From contig CM063255.1 in NCBI GenBank assembly GCA_032158295.1, positions 4,431,501 to 4,495,500 on the forward strand: 64,000 nt of DNA, written 5' to 3'. The stretch is from Pycnopodia helianthoides. Taxonomy: Eukaryota; Echinodermata; Asteroidea; Forcipulatida; Asteriidae. The notes beneath the pieces are model-generated. The model searched no databases, was not told where the DNA came from, and was given only the letters and a program-made list of their open reading frames with translations. Positions 11,869 to 22,944 of the stretch are shown here, one piece after another; the stretch's first letter is position 1; each line of letters starts with the position of its first letter. The position numbers and the translations under genes were made by a program.

Positions 11869-12030
11869 CAGGCCTGGAATTTCATCTTGGAGAGGGCAAG
11901 GCCATTTTCATTTTGCAAAGGGCACTTCCATTTAAAAATCTTAAAGTCTATGGGAAACTTTTGAAGGGGCACCAAGGCCAAGACCATGAGCAACAGAGGC
12001 CACATGGTCCTTTGTGCAATTCCAGACCTG
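11869..12030 (+). repeat. Dispersed repeat family N, copy 1
   Basis: GGCCTGGAATTTCATCTTGG ... GGGCACCAAGGCCAAGACCA; other copies at 35506-35668 and 47786-48140. Confidence 0.7.
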
Positions 12031-12116
12031 TGCATTTGATACAAAACAACTCTATACTCGTTCTCGTACTGACCATGTGACCAGTGACATCACTGTTTAC
12101 TAAAAAAAAGAGCCAC

Positions 12117-12235
12117 AGAGCCCAGGGCTTGATTTCACAAAGCACTAAGATTCATCTTTAGACGAGTTGGTCGAGTATTGCCATAGTGATTTGTATTGTG
12201 ACATCACACTTTGCCTCTTGTAAGGGCTAAACACA
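12117..12235. repeat. Dispersed repeat family O, copy 1
   Basis: Begins GGGCTTGATTTCACAAAG and contains GATTTGTATTGTGACATCAC; related to 24112-24240 and 63092-63640. Confidence 0.6.
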
Positions 12236-12500
12236 AAGGTGCAGAAGATCATTTCTGAAGATAACTGAAAACGTACTTTAATAACAGTCAATTTAGAAAT
12301 GATGAATTTGTACAATTCAGAATATTAATTGAACATTCCATAATGAACTGTGTAGGTTTTCACGTTGATTTTTTTAATGTCATTTACAAATGAATTTAGA
12401 TCGGTTTAAAATGGGGAGATAGTTTTTTGGTATACGTTCTTTCTTTCGGTCTAGTCTTGTTTTTCTGATATGAAACTTGTTGATTTGCTATAGCAGGCGG

Positions 12501-12887
12501 TTAAAGACACTGGACACCTTTGGTAATTGTCGAAGACCAGTCTTCTCACTTGGTGTATCTCAACATATGCACAAAATAACAAAACCTGTGAAAATTTGAA
12601 CTCAATTGGTCGTCGAAGTTGCGAGATAATAATGGAAGAAAAAACACCCATCACACGAAGTTGTGTGCTTTCGGATGCTTGATTTCGAGACCTCACGCGT
12701 GAGGTCTCAAAATCAATTCAAATATTTTACTGAGAAATTACTTCTTTCTCAAAAACTACGTTACTTCAGAGGGAGCCGTTTCTCACAATGTTTTATACTG
12801 TCAACAGCTCTCCATTGCTCGTTACCAAGCAAGTTTTTATGCTAACAATTATTTTGAGCAATTACCAATAGTGTCCAGTGCCTTTAA
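12501..12887 (+). mobile_element. TTAA MITE family C, copy 1
   Basis: TTAA-bounded, end AAAGACACTGGACACCTTTGG, core CAAACCTGTGAAAATTTGAA (split by one base here), and a perfect 22-bp palindrome with arms GAGACCTCACG at 12687-12708. Confidence 0.9.
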
Positions 12888-13159
12888 GTGGAATAGAGAC
12901 CCTTCCAGTGAACTATGTAAATTGCACGTCGCGTGTAGCGTGCGCACTAACACTACTGGTTGGAAAAAAAAAAACGAGGGAACATAGCGCCTTTTCGTTT
13001 GGGGCTGATGGTGGCGTGATGCATATGCGTTTGTGTGTCTGCCTTTTGCACAACTCTATGGTGTTTGCCAACCAATAGTGTCTGTACGCATTCGTGAATG
13101 TAAATAGAGTATATTTTATGGGAAGTGCTAATTTAGGTCCTACATGTAGGTACATGCTG

Positions 13160-13535
13160 TATTTATTCAGGATTGGTAGGGCTAACAAAACAGGATTGTC
13201 TGAAAGCTTACTGATTATGAAGTTTGTACTAGATCATTAGTTCTGTGAAATATTTCCCTTTGAAGTGAAGTCATATTCGAGAAAAAATGGTTCCGAAAAC
13301 CTAAAATAAGCAACAGCTGATTTCGGTTGTTACAACCAAAATTAAGGACAATGTGTCTACATGCTGAAAATTCTGCATGGTTTTTCACATTATTTTGTGC
13401 AGAATCATATATAATAGATTAAGCCCAAATTTTCACAGGTTTGTCATTTCATTTCTTGTTTATCGTTGATCACACAAAACATGACCGCTGTCTGCAAAGT
13501 TTTGTCAGCTCGACCAATCTGTATAATACCTTTTT
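13160..13535. mobile_element. MITE family D, copy 2 (decayed)
   Basis: Shares GAAAGCTTACTGATTATG and CACAGGTTTGTCATTTCATT with copy 1; ends CCAATCTGTATAATACC. Confidence 0.65.
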
Positions 13536-13539
13536 TATA

Positions 13540-13760
13540 TGGCAGTTGATACTTTTGGTAATTACTCAAGAACTACGTTGCCATCTTATTTGGTAAAGGA
13601 GCACCTGAGAGCTGCTGATAGTACAAAACATTGTGAGAAACGACTCCCTCTGGAGTAATGTCGTTTTTGAGAAAGGTAATTTCTCACTAAAATATTTGAA
13701 TCTGAGAAAAGCTTCAGGCATGCATTTGAAGGAGCACAACTCCGTAGACCACTTGCACGC
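13540..13760. mobile_element. MITE family C fragment
   Basis: Contains CTGTTGATACTTTTGG-like end words, GAGAGCTGCTGATAGTACAA and GGTAATTTCTCACTAAAATA. The right half is replaced beyond about 13,755 and the central palindrome is damaged. Confidence 0.6.
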
Positions 13761-14399
13761 GTGTACACCTGTTTCGTTATCAAGTTACACAAAATCTGAA
13801 TCACAAATACCGTGGTATGTTTTCGGCAAATTTTTAAAAAGGGTTGGTGTTTATGTTTTTTTTGTGCTCTCTTCATCATTTTTAACAGTCACTTGGATTT
13901 TTTAGGTTCTTTGCTAGTTTTTTTAAAATGTGGGGTTTAAGTAGCATTTGTAAATGTTTTCTCGTCGAGGTTATGTTATCGATACACTGTAAAAGTAATT
14001 TTTTATGTGCAATTAGTTTGAGCTCAAACATGTTTTCCTTTACGGTGCCCATTGTTAAAAAAAGGGAACATAAGATTTAGGAAGGTGGTTCGTTTTATTT
14101 TATCTACTATTTTTTATTTCTTATTTGTGTTTTCTTTTTTTTTACCTGATTCTTAGCTGAATTTTGATTAAGAAATTAATGAAATTGAGATAACCTTGTG
14201 ACTTATATGTTATAAATCATTGCCAATTTAAATGATGAATCTGTTAACGTGCTAATTTTTAATACAAGAAATGACAATTAATGAAATTCCTACAAAAATT
14301 AAAATGTTATAAAAAAAAACAATGAATGCAATAAAAAAAAATGTTACACTAAAGACAAAACAAATGTTTGGTTTTTATTCTGATTGAATAGTCATATTG

Positions 14400-14760
14400 T
14401 TATCTGTTTTCCTTACCCCAACCCCTATCCCTACCCCTAACCCAGTATGAAATCCTAACCCTAACACCAACCCAACATAAAACCCTTACCCTACATCGAA
14501 CCCTAACCCTTAACCCCAACCCCAGCTATGATCAGAAGCCCTTGCCCCCAATTTTTGGCACAATTTTGCCTTGCATTTTCCTGAAAATTTGGCCAATGCA
14601 TAACATGTTTATTTTACATGAGAAAAATGCAAGGCTTACCCCTTGTGATTTGTTTACATTTTATATCTGTTGGTTTCTTAAAATGAATAACCTCTAACCC
14701 TAATCCCAACCCTTAACCAACCTGAAATCCTAACCCCTAATCCCAACTGGAACACAGGCC
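14400..14760. repeat. Irregular CCCTAA-rich tracts
   Basis: Two clusters (14,415-14,525 and 14,695-14,745) of CCCTAACCC, CCCTACCCC and CCTAACCCC words, a degenerate telomere-like composition. Confidence 0.5.
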
Positions 14761-15400
14761 GAATAACATAAAATCATACCCTAATATAAAAACTTGCCAA
14801 ATCTTTACGTTTTAACTCATTTTTAGAGAAAAATACAAGACTTACCTCTTGTGTTTTTTTGTATTTATTTATTTCCTTTTCTTTTGTTGTTTTTACTTAT
14901 TCCCCCAGACCAGGGCAAGCTTATATTTTCCTTAACTGTTGGCTAACCACTCATGTTTGATTCTAATTTTGGCGTATAATTTGTCTAATTTTCTTGCTGA
15001 ATTCTTGGCCGAGTTTTTATTAAAAAAATGCAAGGCTTACCCCTTGTGATTTTTTTGAAATTTGGGCTTGAATTTTCCTAAAAATTTTGCCAACATTTCC
15101 TGTTTGAATCCAACTTTGGCCAAATGATTTTTTCCCCCAGAATTTTTGGTCGAAGTCTGAAAAAAATGCAAGGGTTACCCCCTGGTGGTTTTCTTTTTTT
15201 AACTTCAGCCAAAAGTAATATGAAACTGACTCAAATTCTTATCATTTCGGTAAAATTTTGGAAGTATCAAAGGTTGATTAAAAAAAACTGCTTTAATAGC
15301 TGCTCAAGAGTCAATTTAAAAGTTGAAATTTTTAAAGCTAAATTTAAAATGTTCAGCAAAATTTGAAACAAATCCAAGGTGTTAGCCTTGCATTTTTATT
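14590..15400. repeat. Degenerate long-period tandem repeat around AAATGCAAGGCTTACCCC
   Basis: The word AAAAATGCAAGGCTTACCCC, or a close variant, recurs near 14,627, 14,828, 15,024 and 15,163, and CCTTGCATTT appears inverted near 15,385. Spacing is about 200, 200 and 140 bp. AT-rich with no open frame of note. Confidence 0.55.
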
Positions 15401-15744
15401 TCATAATTTTTTTGTTCCAAATTCTGCAAAAACTTGTTATATTTGATATGATATAAATCAACACACAAAGCACCACAGGGACTTAAAAAATTGAAGCCTA
15501 TGAATTATAGTGTCACAATGTTTCGCTGTTACAACTAAACTAAATGACTACTCCGATTCTGAACTTGAAATTCTGGATGTACGAGGCCTGTCAAATTAGG
15601 ATTTAGGATGGGAGTAAATTTGACTAGTTCCGCTACTCGGTAATAAAAATGGATGGATGAAGACACTGTATAAATATCAAGCCCCTGAATCGGCAATTTT
15701 AGAAGCTCGTGGCATCAGTAAACTCTGATGGTTATAGGTGCCGA

Positions 15745-16018
15745 TTTTTAATTAACTCGGCTCTGAATGACATCGGTTAAAGTACAAAAACATTACACAC
15801 AATATTATTTATGACAACAGCTAGTACTTTTAAAACACATAAAAAATAGAAGTGAATTCAATTTTACCTTAGTTTATAATTGCAGAATTTTAATTAACTT
15901 TTGCTCTGAATGACATCAGTTGAAGTATAAAACAATACACACAATTTATTTACGACAACAAATGTTTAAAACCCATACAAATAAAAGTGAACTCAATTTT
16001 ACTTAGTTTAACATTAGT
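15745..16018. repeat. Direct duplication, about 140-bp unit, two copies
   Basis: TTTAATTAACT..GCTCTGAATGACATC..CACACAAT..ACGACAACA..AAGTGAA.TCAATTTTAC occurs at about 15,748-15,880 and 15,889-16,015. Confidence 0.7.
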
Positions 16019-16182
16019 AAAACCGTTGTACAGGTATAAAAAATAAATGTTATAATTAAAAAGCTTGAAGTCAACATTAAAGTGTAAAATAACTGAACTA
16101 TTAGGTATACTTAATATCTAACAAGTTGTATTTATGTCAAGTAATATCCACAGGGGAAACTGACTGGGTAAATTTCAAATGG

Positions 16183-16343
16183 TATGGGGTTGAACAAAGA
16201 AAAATTGACTAAGATATTGACAAAATAGGGAACCGCCAATATAGGGCTAGATAGCTCAGTTGGTAGAGCGCCGGTACGTTAATCCGGAGGTCGTTGGTTC
16301 AAATCCCGCTCTAGTCAATTTTTCTTTGTTCAACCCCATACTA
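16183..16343 (+). mobile_element. SINE family E, copy 2, with inverted tail at both ends
   Basis: The tRNA-like module is at 16245-16316 (A box TAGCTCAGTTGGTAG, B box GGTTCAAATCC, 7-bp acceptor stem with one G-T pair). The 28 bp before it is the exact reverse complement of its 3' tail, so the copy ends in a perfect inverted repeat. Confidence 0.85.
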
Positions 16344-16422
16344 AGTTGTATTTATTGCAAAGACTTGTCTTCAATTTATTACAGAAACGGAAAGAAAAAT
16401 GTCAACTGATAAACTTTCTTGA

Positions 16423-16814
16423 TTAAAGGCTGTGGATACTTTTGGTAATTACTCCAGAAACACATTAGCATAAAAACGTGCTCGGGAAAGAGCACCTGAG
16501 AGCTGCTGATAGTATAAAACATTGTGAGAAACTACTCTCACTGAAGTGATGTAGTTTTTGGAGAAAGAGGTAATTTCTCACTAACATGTTTGATTCTGAG
16601 AAAGGCTTCAGCCATGAAGCCTTTCTCAGGCATCTGAAAGCACACTATTCCATGCAACAAGGGCGTTTTTTTTCTTTCCTCTATATTTTCTTGCAACTTC
16701 GATGTCCAATTGAGCCCAAATTGTCACAAGTTTGTTATTTTATGCATATGTTGGGCTACACCAAGTGAGGATACTAGTCTTTGACAATTACCAAAAGTAT
16801 ATCCTGCCTCTAAG
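16423..16814 (-). mobile_element. TTAA MITE family C, copy 3
   Basis: Left TTAA and AAAGGCTGTGGATACTTTTGG; right end decayed. The central hairpin at 16596-16629 has perfect 15-bp arms CTGAGAAAGGCTTCA, a sequence unlike other C copies. Confidence 0.85.
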
Positions 16815-17634
16815 GTGGAAAAAAACAAGTAAACAAACAAAAACATTTTGTCTTAAAAACCCTTTGAATTTGCATTTAAGAATCCCCCCTTTCCACATTT
16901 TGAAATGTGACACAGTAACATACATTTACATGTAGATGTGCAAATTCAATTCCTTGCTTCTTTGAGTGACTTGCATGTAGTTTCAAGAAAAACCTTTTTT
17001 TGGTATCAGAAGGTGATGGTCCATGTCAACCACAGAATGAACAGAGACCCCTGATTTTAAACATAATGGAATAAATTATAAGACCATGTCAACTTTGTTT
17101 ACATGTACACAAAAAAGTGACCTAGTACATTCCAGGCCCTTTCATGCAGGCAAGTTACTACACCGATCATATGGGGAATTTTACACTTTGCGTCATAATT
17201 CCAACAGAAAAACAAGTGTTATAAAAGTAACAGCTTGAACAAGTTTTCAGACAGGCCAACTTTCTTAATATCAAAAGGTGACAGTCGCAATCCCCGTAAA
17301 ATATCAGATTTATTATTGTTTTCTTCCATTGAGCTGTGTACAAACCATGCCTGCAAGAAGTCGGGGCTCTGTGGCTCTTTAGTAAGTATGTGAGGTCAAA
17401 GGATACAAGGTCTGTAAGTTGGCCTTTCCACCAATTACCTTCTATGTCTACCTTGTTAATAATTTCAAAATAATACTAGCATTTTACAGGCATTTCACTT
17501 CAAACTGTACATAAAGTTTGCAACACTGAGCTTGACAAGAGGCCAGTTTGATCAGACGGAGGTCGATGCAAAACGATAATGGCGGACTTCTGAGAACTAT
17601 CCCAGGAATTTTCTTGGAAATCTAGAGTTTTTAC
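16815..17634. other. Gene-free DNA
   Basis: Nothing recognised on either strand. Confidence 0.45.
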
Positions 17635-17785
17635 CAACGGGGGACTTTTGGTGACGCTAGGTGGCAGCAGACTCACCAGGTAAATCCATTGTTCTCGGTA
17701 ATGTGCGCATGCTTAGAACTACGTCAGCAATGGCAATTTACCTGGTATGTCTGCTGCCATCTGGCGTTCAAAAGGCTCCCATTGA
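17635..17785. mobile_element. Foldback element
   Basis: Arms of about 55 bp: GGTGGCAGCAGACTCACCAGG on the left, its inverse with a few changes on the right, spacer about 40 bp. Confidence 0.8.
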
Positions 17786-17865
17786 GCAAACCTCAACAAA
17801 AGAATCAACGAAACATTCTGCTAATGACTCCATCCATCAGGCACTTATAATTTAGAGCCGTATCC

Positions 17866-17995
17866 GAACTGACACTATGGCTACTGCTATGACTGTTGCT
17901 AAGGGGTGTTGCTAAGGACGTCCTATACTTCAGAGCAAGATGGCGCAGCGGTCCAGCCATAGCCATAGCCATCAATTCAGACACGGCCAAAGAAA
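17866..17995. mobile_element. Foldback element family K, copy 1
   Basis: Ends GAGCCGTATCCGAACTG and CAATTCAGACACGGCC; internal GACTGTTGCTAAGG and GGTGTTGCTAAGGACGTCC. Confidence 0.65.
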
Positions 17996-18462
17996 GGCAA
18001 TTCATTTCCTAAAGTCAAATGAATACAAACTGCAAAGTGTGAATACCTTCCGACACTTTTTCACCCAAAAATATTGCAACAAAATCATGAATATCCTCAC
18101 ACACAATGATTGATTGTATCTACAATCCCGGCCAAAATGCTTGGGCCACCCGTTCCTATAACGTTACAATAACCATACAATAACCATTCCCTGTCTCACA
18201 ATAAACATTCTCTCCCCTGTCCCCCGTCCCCCCGCTCAATGTTGTCTGGAACGCAGAAGACCGTGCAACAATGTGATTCAACATTGAAAGGGGGAAGGGG
18301 GGCCCAACGAGATATGGCCTGGATTGTAGTCTCAAAAGACGTTCTCTGCACCATCTACAAATAATCCTTGGAAAGTTTGCACTGAACAAGCAGTTAGGAG
18401 GAACTTAAGACAAGATATTGCGAAATGAGAAACACAACATGTGTATTTCTTCAGCATAAGGC

Positions 18463-18598
18463 CAAATCCAAACTGGCGGCTACGGCTACAGCTATGACTG
18501 TTGCTAAAGGTGTTGCTAAGGACGTCCAACACTTCAACGCATGATGACATGACAACCTAGCCGTAGCCGTAGCTACAGCCGCCAATTCAGACACAACT
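18463..18598. mobile_element. Foldback element family K, copy 2
   Basis: Arms AACTGGCGGCTACGGCTACAG and inverse around GCTAAGGACGTCC. Confidence 0.75.
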
Positions 18599-18605
18599 TA
18601 ACCCT

Positions 18606-19102
18606 CATTAAAGGGGGCCGTTCCTCACTATGTTTAAAAAATATCAACAGCTCTCAAGTGCTCCTTACCAATTGAAGGGACATTACAGAATTGGTAAGAA
18701 AAAAACTTGTAAAATATACTTTTTGATCACAGATTTACATAAAACTTACACGGTCTAATGATGATGATAGTAGAAAACATCCCTTGAAATATTTCTGTCT
18801 GAAATGCCATATTTGATGAGAAATGAATAAATGAATTTTCCGTTTGGAGTTTTATTCATTTGTTGAATCTATATGATTTCATGCAAATGTGTAATCGGTT
18901 TTTCACTATTTTCTCGTGACCCAGATGGCCGATCGATCTCAAACTTCTACAGGTTTGTCAGTTTATGTATATGGTGGATTACATAAAGTGTTTACACTGC
19001 CAGCAACTGTTTTGTTAGCAAAAACCAATTCTGTAATGTTCCTTTAAGTTTTTATGGTCATTTGTTTGTGGAGTAATTACCAATAGTACACCCTGCCTTT
19101 AA
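18606..19102 (-). mobile_element. MITE family C fragment interrupted by a family A element
   Basis: C-family sequence (CAACAGCTCTCAAGTGCTCC, TTACCAA) stops at 18,671 and resumes at 19,048 (GTTTTTATGGTCATT...GTAATTACCAATAGTACACC), ending with TTAA at 19099-19102. Confidence 0.75.
18672..19047 (-). mobile_element. MITE family A, copy 3, nested in a C fragment
   Basis: Left end AAGGGACATTACAGAATTGG, right end CCAATTCTGTAATGTTCCTT plus TTAA. Confidence 0.85.
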
Positions 19103-19391
19103 CACGTTGACTGCCGGTCATACATTCGTAGGGCGTTCCCATTTGCCAAGTGCGGTGCGCATGCGTGCATACCAAATAGGTACTATACCTCAAAAAAATT
19201 GAACATACACATTCTAAGGATGCCATGTCCTCACCACTGCCAGAAGCGTATGTGTTGCGTGCTCAGTGATGCCAGTGTATTTAAATAACAATACAAAGCC
19301 CTTTCATTCTAAACGAGTATACTCGTAGCGGCAGAATCCGTTACACCTCAGTTAGTACGAATATACTCGTAGTCGGCAGTCAACGTGTTAA
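19099..19391. mobile_element. piggyBac-like MITE
   Basis: 293 bp bounded by TTAA with terminal inverted repeats CACGTTGACTGCCG. TTAA target duplication is known for piggyBac elements, and this terminal sequence resembles piggyBac-type ends. No transposase is encoded. Confidence 0.75.
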
Positions 19392-19512
19392 ACAGACAAT
19401 TGATTTTCACCTCTCAATCACAACTTCAAAATAAGTTGCGTAGAAAATCATTAAAAAGTAAACACAAAGTTCTCACCTTATCTTCAACCACATGTAAAAC
19501 AAATTCTAAACC

Positions 19513-19800
19513 TGGGCCCAATTTCATAGAGCTGCTTAAGCAGAAAATATTGCTTAATAATTTTCTGCTAAGCAGAAATTAGCAGGATACCAGTCACAAA
19601 TTTTGAACATAATTTTGTTGTGCTTAGCTACTTTTTGTGCTCAAGCAGCTCTATGACATTGGTCCCTCCAATGACATAGAGCAGTCTAGGCACAAAAAGT
19701 AGCTAAGCACAATTATGCTTACCTTAATAAGATTACCAGCCAAATCACCATGCCACATGTACCATTGGCAAGAAATATTTACAGCTTAAGCAGGTCTATT
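19513..19800. mobile_element. MITE family G, two adjoining copies
   Basis: The first copy is complete at 19,513-19,667. A second, partial copy starts within about 10 bp of it with CATAGAGCAGTCTAGGCAC. Confidence 0.65.
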
Positions 19801-19880
19801 TTACCTTTAACTTGGACCTTAATCACTCTATGTGGTTTGTGTGGTATCGTTTCATTTTGTCGTAAGGCATTTTAAGCATA

Positions 19881-20045
19881 ATCAGTTTACTAGTGCAGTA
19901 CTCAAACCAACACCATTCAGTAACTCAATACCCAAACTGTTGGACTCTGATTATGGTTGTACATAATCAAATCAGTTTACTAGTGCAGTACTCAAACCAA
20001 CAACATTCAGTAACTCAATACCCAAACTGTCGGACTCTGATTACG
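19881..20045. repeat. Tandem duplication, 90-bp period, two copies
   Basis: ATCAGTTTACTAGTGCAGTA occurs at 19,881 and 19,971 and the following 70 bp match with two changes. Confidence 0.9.
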
Positions 20046-20444
20046 CACAAAGAAATGAGTTGATTTGATACCGGTAGTTTGCCGCGCAACAAGTACATAG
20101 TGCATAGGATTTTACACAACAATGTGCTTGTTAAGGGGCCATTTATTTGCTAGTTCACTGAGCCGGTCTTTATATCACATGTTAATACACCCCAACGTGA
20201 CCAGTCTTCGACCAATCAGAGTGCATAAACTCTCCAAGGTATTATTAATAGAATATAAGAACTAGGTAACTGGAAATGAAATAGTATTAAAATTAATAGT
20301 AATAAACAATGGTCTAAACGAGTACATTCCGAGTTTTAAACCCAAAATAAAACCACAGCTGCAAAACAAAACAAAATAATATAACAGCTGCAAAACAAAA
20401 CAAAATAACAAATTGGGCTTAACGGGGATAAAGAATATTATTTG

Positions 20445-20570
20445 GATTTCGCCCTTTCACCAATGTGTAAAACGCACTGTATACTCAGTACTTCCCAAAT
20501 TCAGTGAGAAGAAAAAAAACACAGGCAAAGTAACCCGGGTGGGATTCAAACTCACTACCTATTTTTAACC
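20445..20570 (-). mobile_element. SINE-like family W, copy 1
   Basis: On the minus strand GGGTTTGAATCCCACC-like B-box sequence is followed by a tail ending AGTACTGAGTATACAGTGCG; matched by 30,833-30,945. Confidence 0.55.
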
Positions 20571-20674
20571 AGTCCAAACTTTATAACATTTTAAATAATT
20601 TTTTACTTGTACCCTGTTACATCTTCACTACAAAAATTCCTCGCAGTTTGAGAAGCTCTAGGGTTTTTCTTTCT

Positions 20675-21001
20675 TTAAAGGTTTTGTACACTTTTGGTAA
20701 CAGCTCAAAATCAGTGTCCACATTTTGTGTGATTCAACATATGCCTGTTTCGGCTTCGTTTTTGGTACGAGGTTGAAAAACCTCGAAACCATGCTTCGAC
20801 CCCACGGTATACTGTACATTGTACATACATTGTACATCAAATACAGTATGTAAAATGTACATTGTAGTGCAGTTTCTAGTACCGTGCTAGTATTCAAAGC
20901 GGGGTGCTTGCGTTAAGAGCCTTGGACAAGGCTAGTAAGTTATGTGTGAATCTGTGAACATTATGTTTTTCGATCTTACCAATAGTGTACAGGGCCTTTA
21001 A
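20675..21001 (+). mobile_element. TTAA MITE family B, copy 3, with foreign interior
   Basis: Both family B ends and TTAA are intact, but about 20,745-20,936 is unrelated sequence rich in TGTACATT/AATGTACA inverted words. Confidence 0.8.
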
Positions 21002-21520
21002 AGGTATCATGCAGAATTGGTGAGGATAAAAAACATCATTGTTTAATTTTCATGCTATTTTTCCCTCTGAAATGAAGTCATATTCGAGAGAACTACATGT
21101 ATATCTGAAAACCTAAACAAAAGAACACCAGCTGATTTTGATTGCTACATGTACAATGGTTGATGGCTTCTGACTGGCACCCCGGAACAAAGATATTGAC
21201 AAAATAGGGAGACCGCCAATATAGGGCTAGAAAGCTCAGTTGGTAGAGCGCCGGTACATTAATCCGGAGGTCGTTGGTTCAAATCCCGCTCTAGTCAATT
21301 TGTCTTTGTTCAACCCAAAATCAATTAAAAGTAAGGACAGTGTGTTTACATGCTGAAAACTGTACGTGGTTTTTTCACTATTTTCTCCTGATTCGCACTA
21401 CAGATCAAGCCTAAATTGTTAAACAGGTTTATTATTTCATATAAATGGTTGATCACACAAAACATGAACACTGTCTGTGACTAAGTTTGTCACCTCTACC
21501 AATCCTGTATCATACCTCTA
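20998..21520. mobile_element. MITE family D, copy 3, interrupted by a SINE E
   Basis: Shares its left TTAA with the end of family B copy 3. D-family sequence is split near 21,157 and resumes near 21,318; right end CCAATCCTGTATCATACC. Confidence 0.8.
21157..21318 (+). mobile_element. SINE family E, copy 3
   Basis: tRNA-like module at 21225-21296, nearly identical to copy 2, with the longer leader GGCTTCTGACTGGCACCCC before it. Confidence 0.85.
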
Positions 21521-21786
21521 AAAATCAAATTCTCCCTACCCTACATAATATCAGTTTTAACTGCATGATCTTCCAGGGAACAAAATGTTTTCTCTCAACA
21601 ATATATATATTTTTTCTGACAAAGTGGATAAAATCTGAGTTCCTCTTAAATTTGTTTACTCAACTCAGCTATAGAGGGCGGTATAACATCAATTTAACAC
21701 AAAATTTATTTATTATGTATAGATAAAAAGATACTGGTCTTTAACAATAGTCCTGGGTACAACCTGGGGATAATTACAGCAACCTA

Positions 21787-22466
21787 ATTGAAAGTTAGAT
21801 TTGAACGAGGTCTGGTACAATGACTTGTTCGGTCACAAGTGAATGCTCCATTTCGAAATTCCTCAGACTAAATCCAGCGTTGCTATGTCACACGGTTTGG
21901 GGAGAGGTCTTGCACTGCGCATCAGAGTAGACTGGTACCCTTGATGCCAATCAGTTGAGAATTGTTGTTGGCGTTTGTTGTCTCTGATGTGGCATGTCAT
22001 GGCCGAGCGGATAAGAACACCGGACTCAAGCTCTGGTGTTTCTGATCAGCAGTGTGTGGGTTCAAGTCCCGGTCAAGACTCTTGTGTCCTTAAGCAAGAC
22101 ACTTAACCATTATTGCTTTGTCCTTCGGATGGGACGTAAAGCCGTAGGTCCCGTGTGTTGTGTAATGCACGTGCGCTTATCGTAAAGTGGTTCGCCCCGG
22201 TGTTCCTGGTTTGATTGGAAGCAAATTGCGCAACAGCACCATGCAAACCATTACATGGTGCTGTGTAAAGGGAAAAGGTCTCATACTTCAAAATGTAGCT
22301 CCACATACCTTCCAAGATACATACTGTAGCGCTTAGAAACGTAGTATTAAGCCCGGTATAAACTAAAAGTACTATTATTATTATTATTATGTCTCTGGGC
22401 GTAGTCTGATGAAATTTACAACTGAGCATTCATTCGTGCCCGAACAAGGCATTGTACCAGACATCA
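21787..22466. mobile_element. Foldback family L, copy 1, split by a SINE
   Basis: Left arm 21,787-21,870 (GTCTGGTACAATGACTTG) and right arm 22,396-22,466 (its inverse, GGCATTGTACCAGAC) are separated by SINE F copy 1. Confidence 0.7.
21990..22393 (+). mobile_element. tRNA-Leu-like SINE family F, copy 1 (type 1 tail)
   Basis: Head TGTCATGGCCGAGCGGATAAG with anticodon-loop ACTCAAG (CAA, Leu-like), a long variable arm and B box GGTTCAAGTCC. Type 1 tail (CCTTCGGATGGGACGTAAAGC ...) ends in (ATT)n. Confidence 0.85.
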
Positions 22467-22469
22467 TGG

Positions 22470-22680
22470 CGTCAGTGCAAAAAAAATCTTGATTTTGCGA
22501 GAAAAAAAAATTGTTTCTCGCACGAAAATGCTCCGTGCAAGAACGTGGTTTTAGTCGTGTTTTTTTAAGTGCGTACATCCAGGCAAAGCTAGATACAACG
22601 TTTTGACAATTTCAAACTCGCGTGTGACAGAAGTGCTTTTTTGGGAGATACAACATTTTTTGCACTGCCATGAAGACATC
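22470..22680. repeat. Dispersed repeat family M, copy 1
   Basis: GTGCAAAAAAAATCTTGATTT..CACGAAAATGCTCCGTGCAAG, inverted relative to 62,222-62,450. Confidence 0.65.
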
Positions 22681-22944
22681 ATTCAAATCTATCTAAATCC
22701 AGAATATACTTATATTTTCCGCCTACAAGAAAAAAACTTCAAAGCCTGTTCCCAAGAATATTCCACAATACAACCACTGTGATATCAATCTAAGGTAATT
22801 CAAGCGGGCTTCATGTTATAAACCAGGATACACAGCAAGGCTATTTTACAAGTTACATTATTCCCATAATCTGCATCCAACTTGCTGAAGAATACAAGTT
22901 AAGTCTGTAGTAAAGCAAATACTATAAGGCACCATCAGAGCAAT

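Noticed and set aside
16245..16316. A functional tRNA gene
   Set aside because: The same cloverleaf-like module recurs several times with conserved non-tRNA flanks, has C at the position expected to be T33, and mismatches in stems. It is a SINE module.
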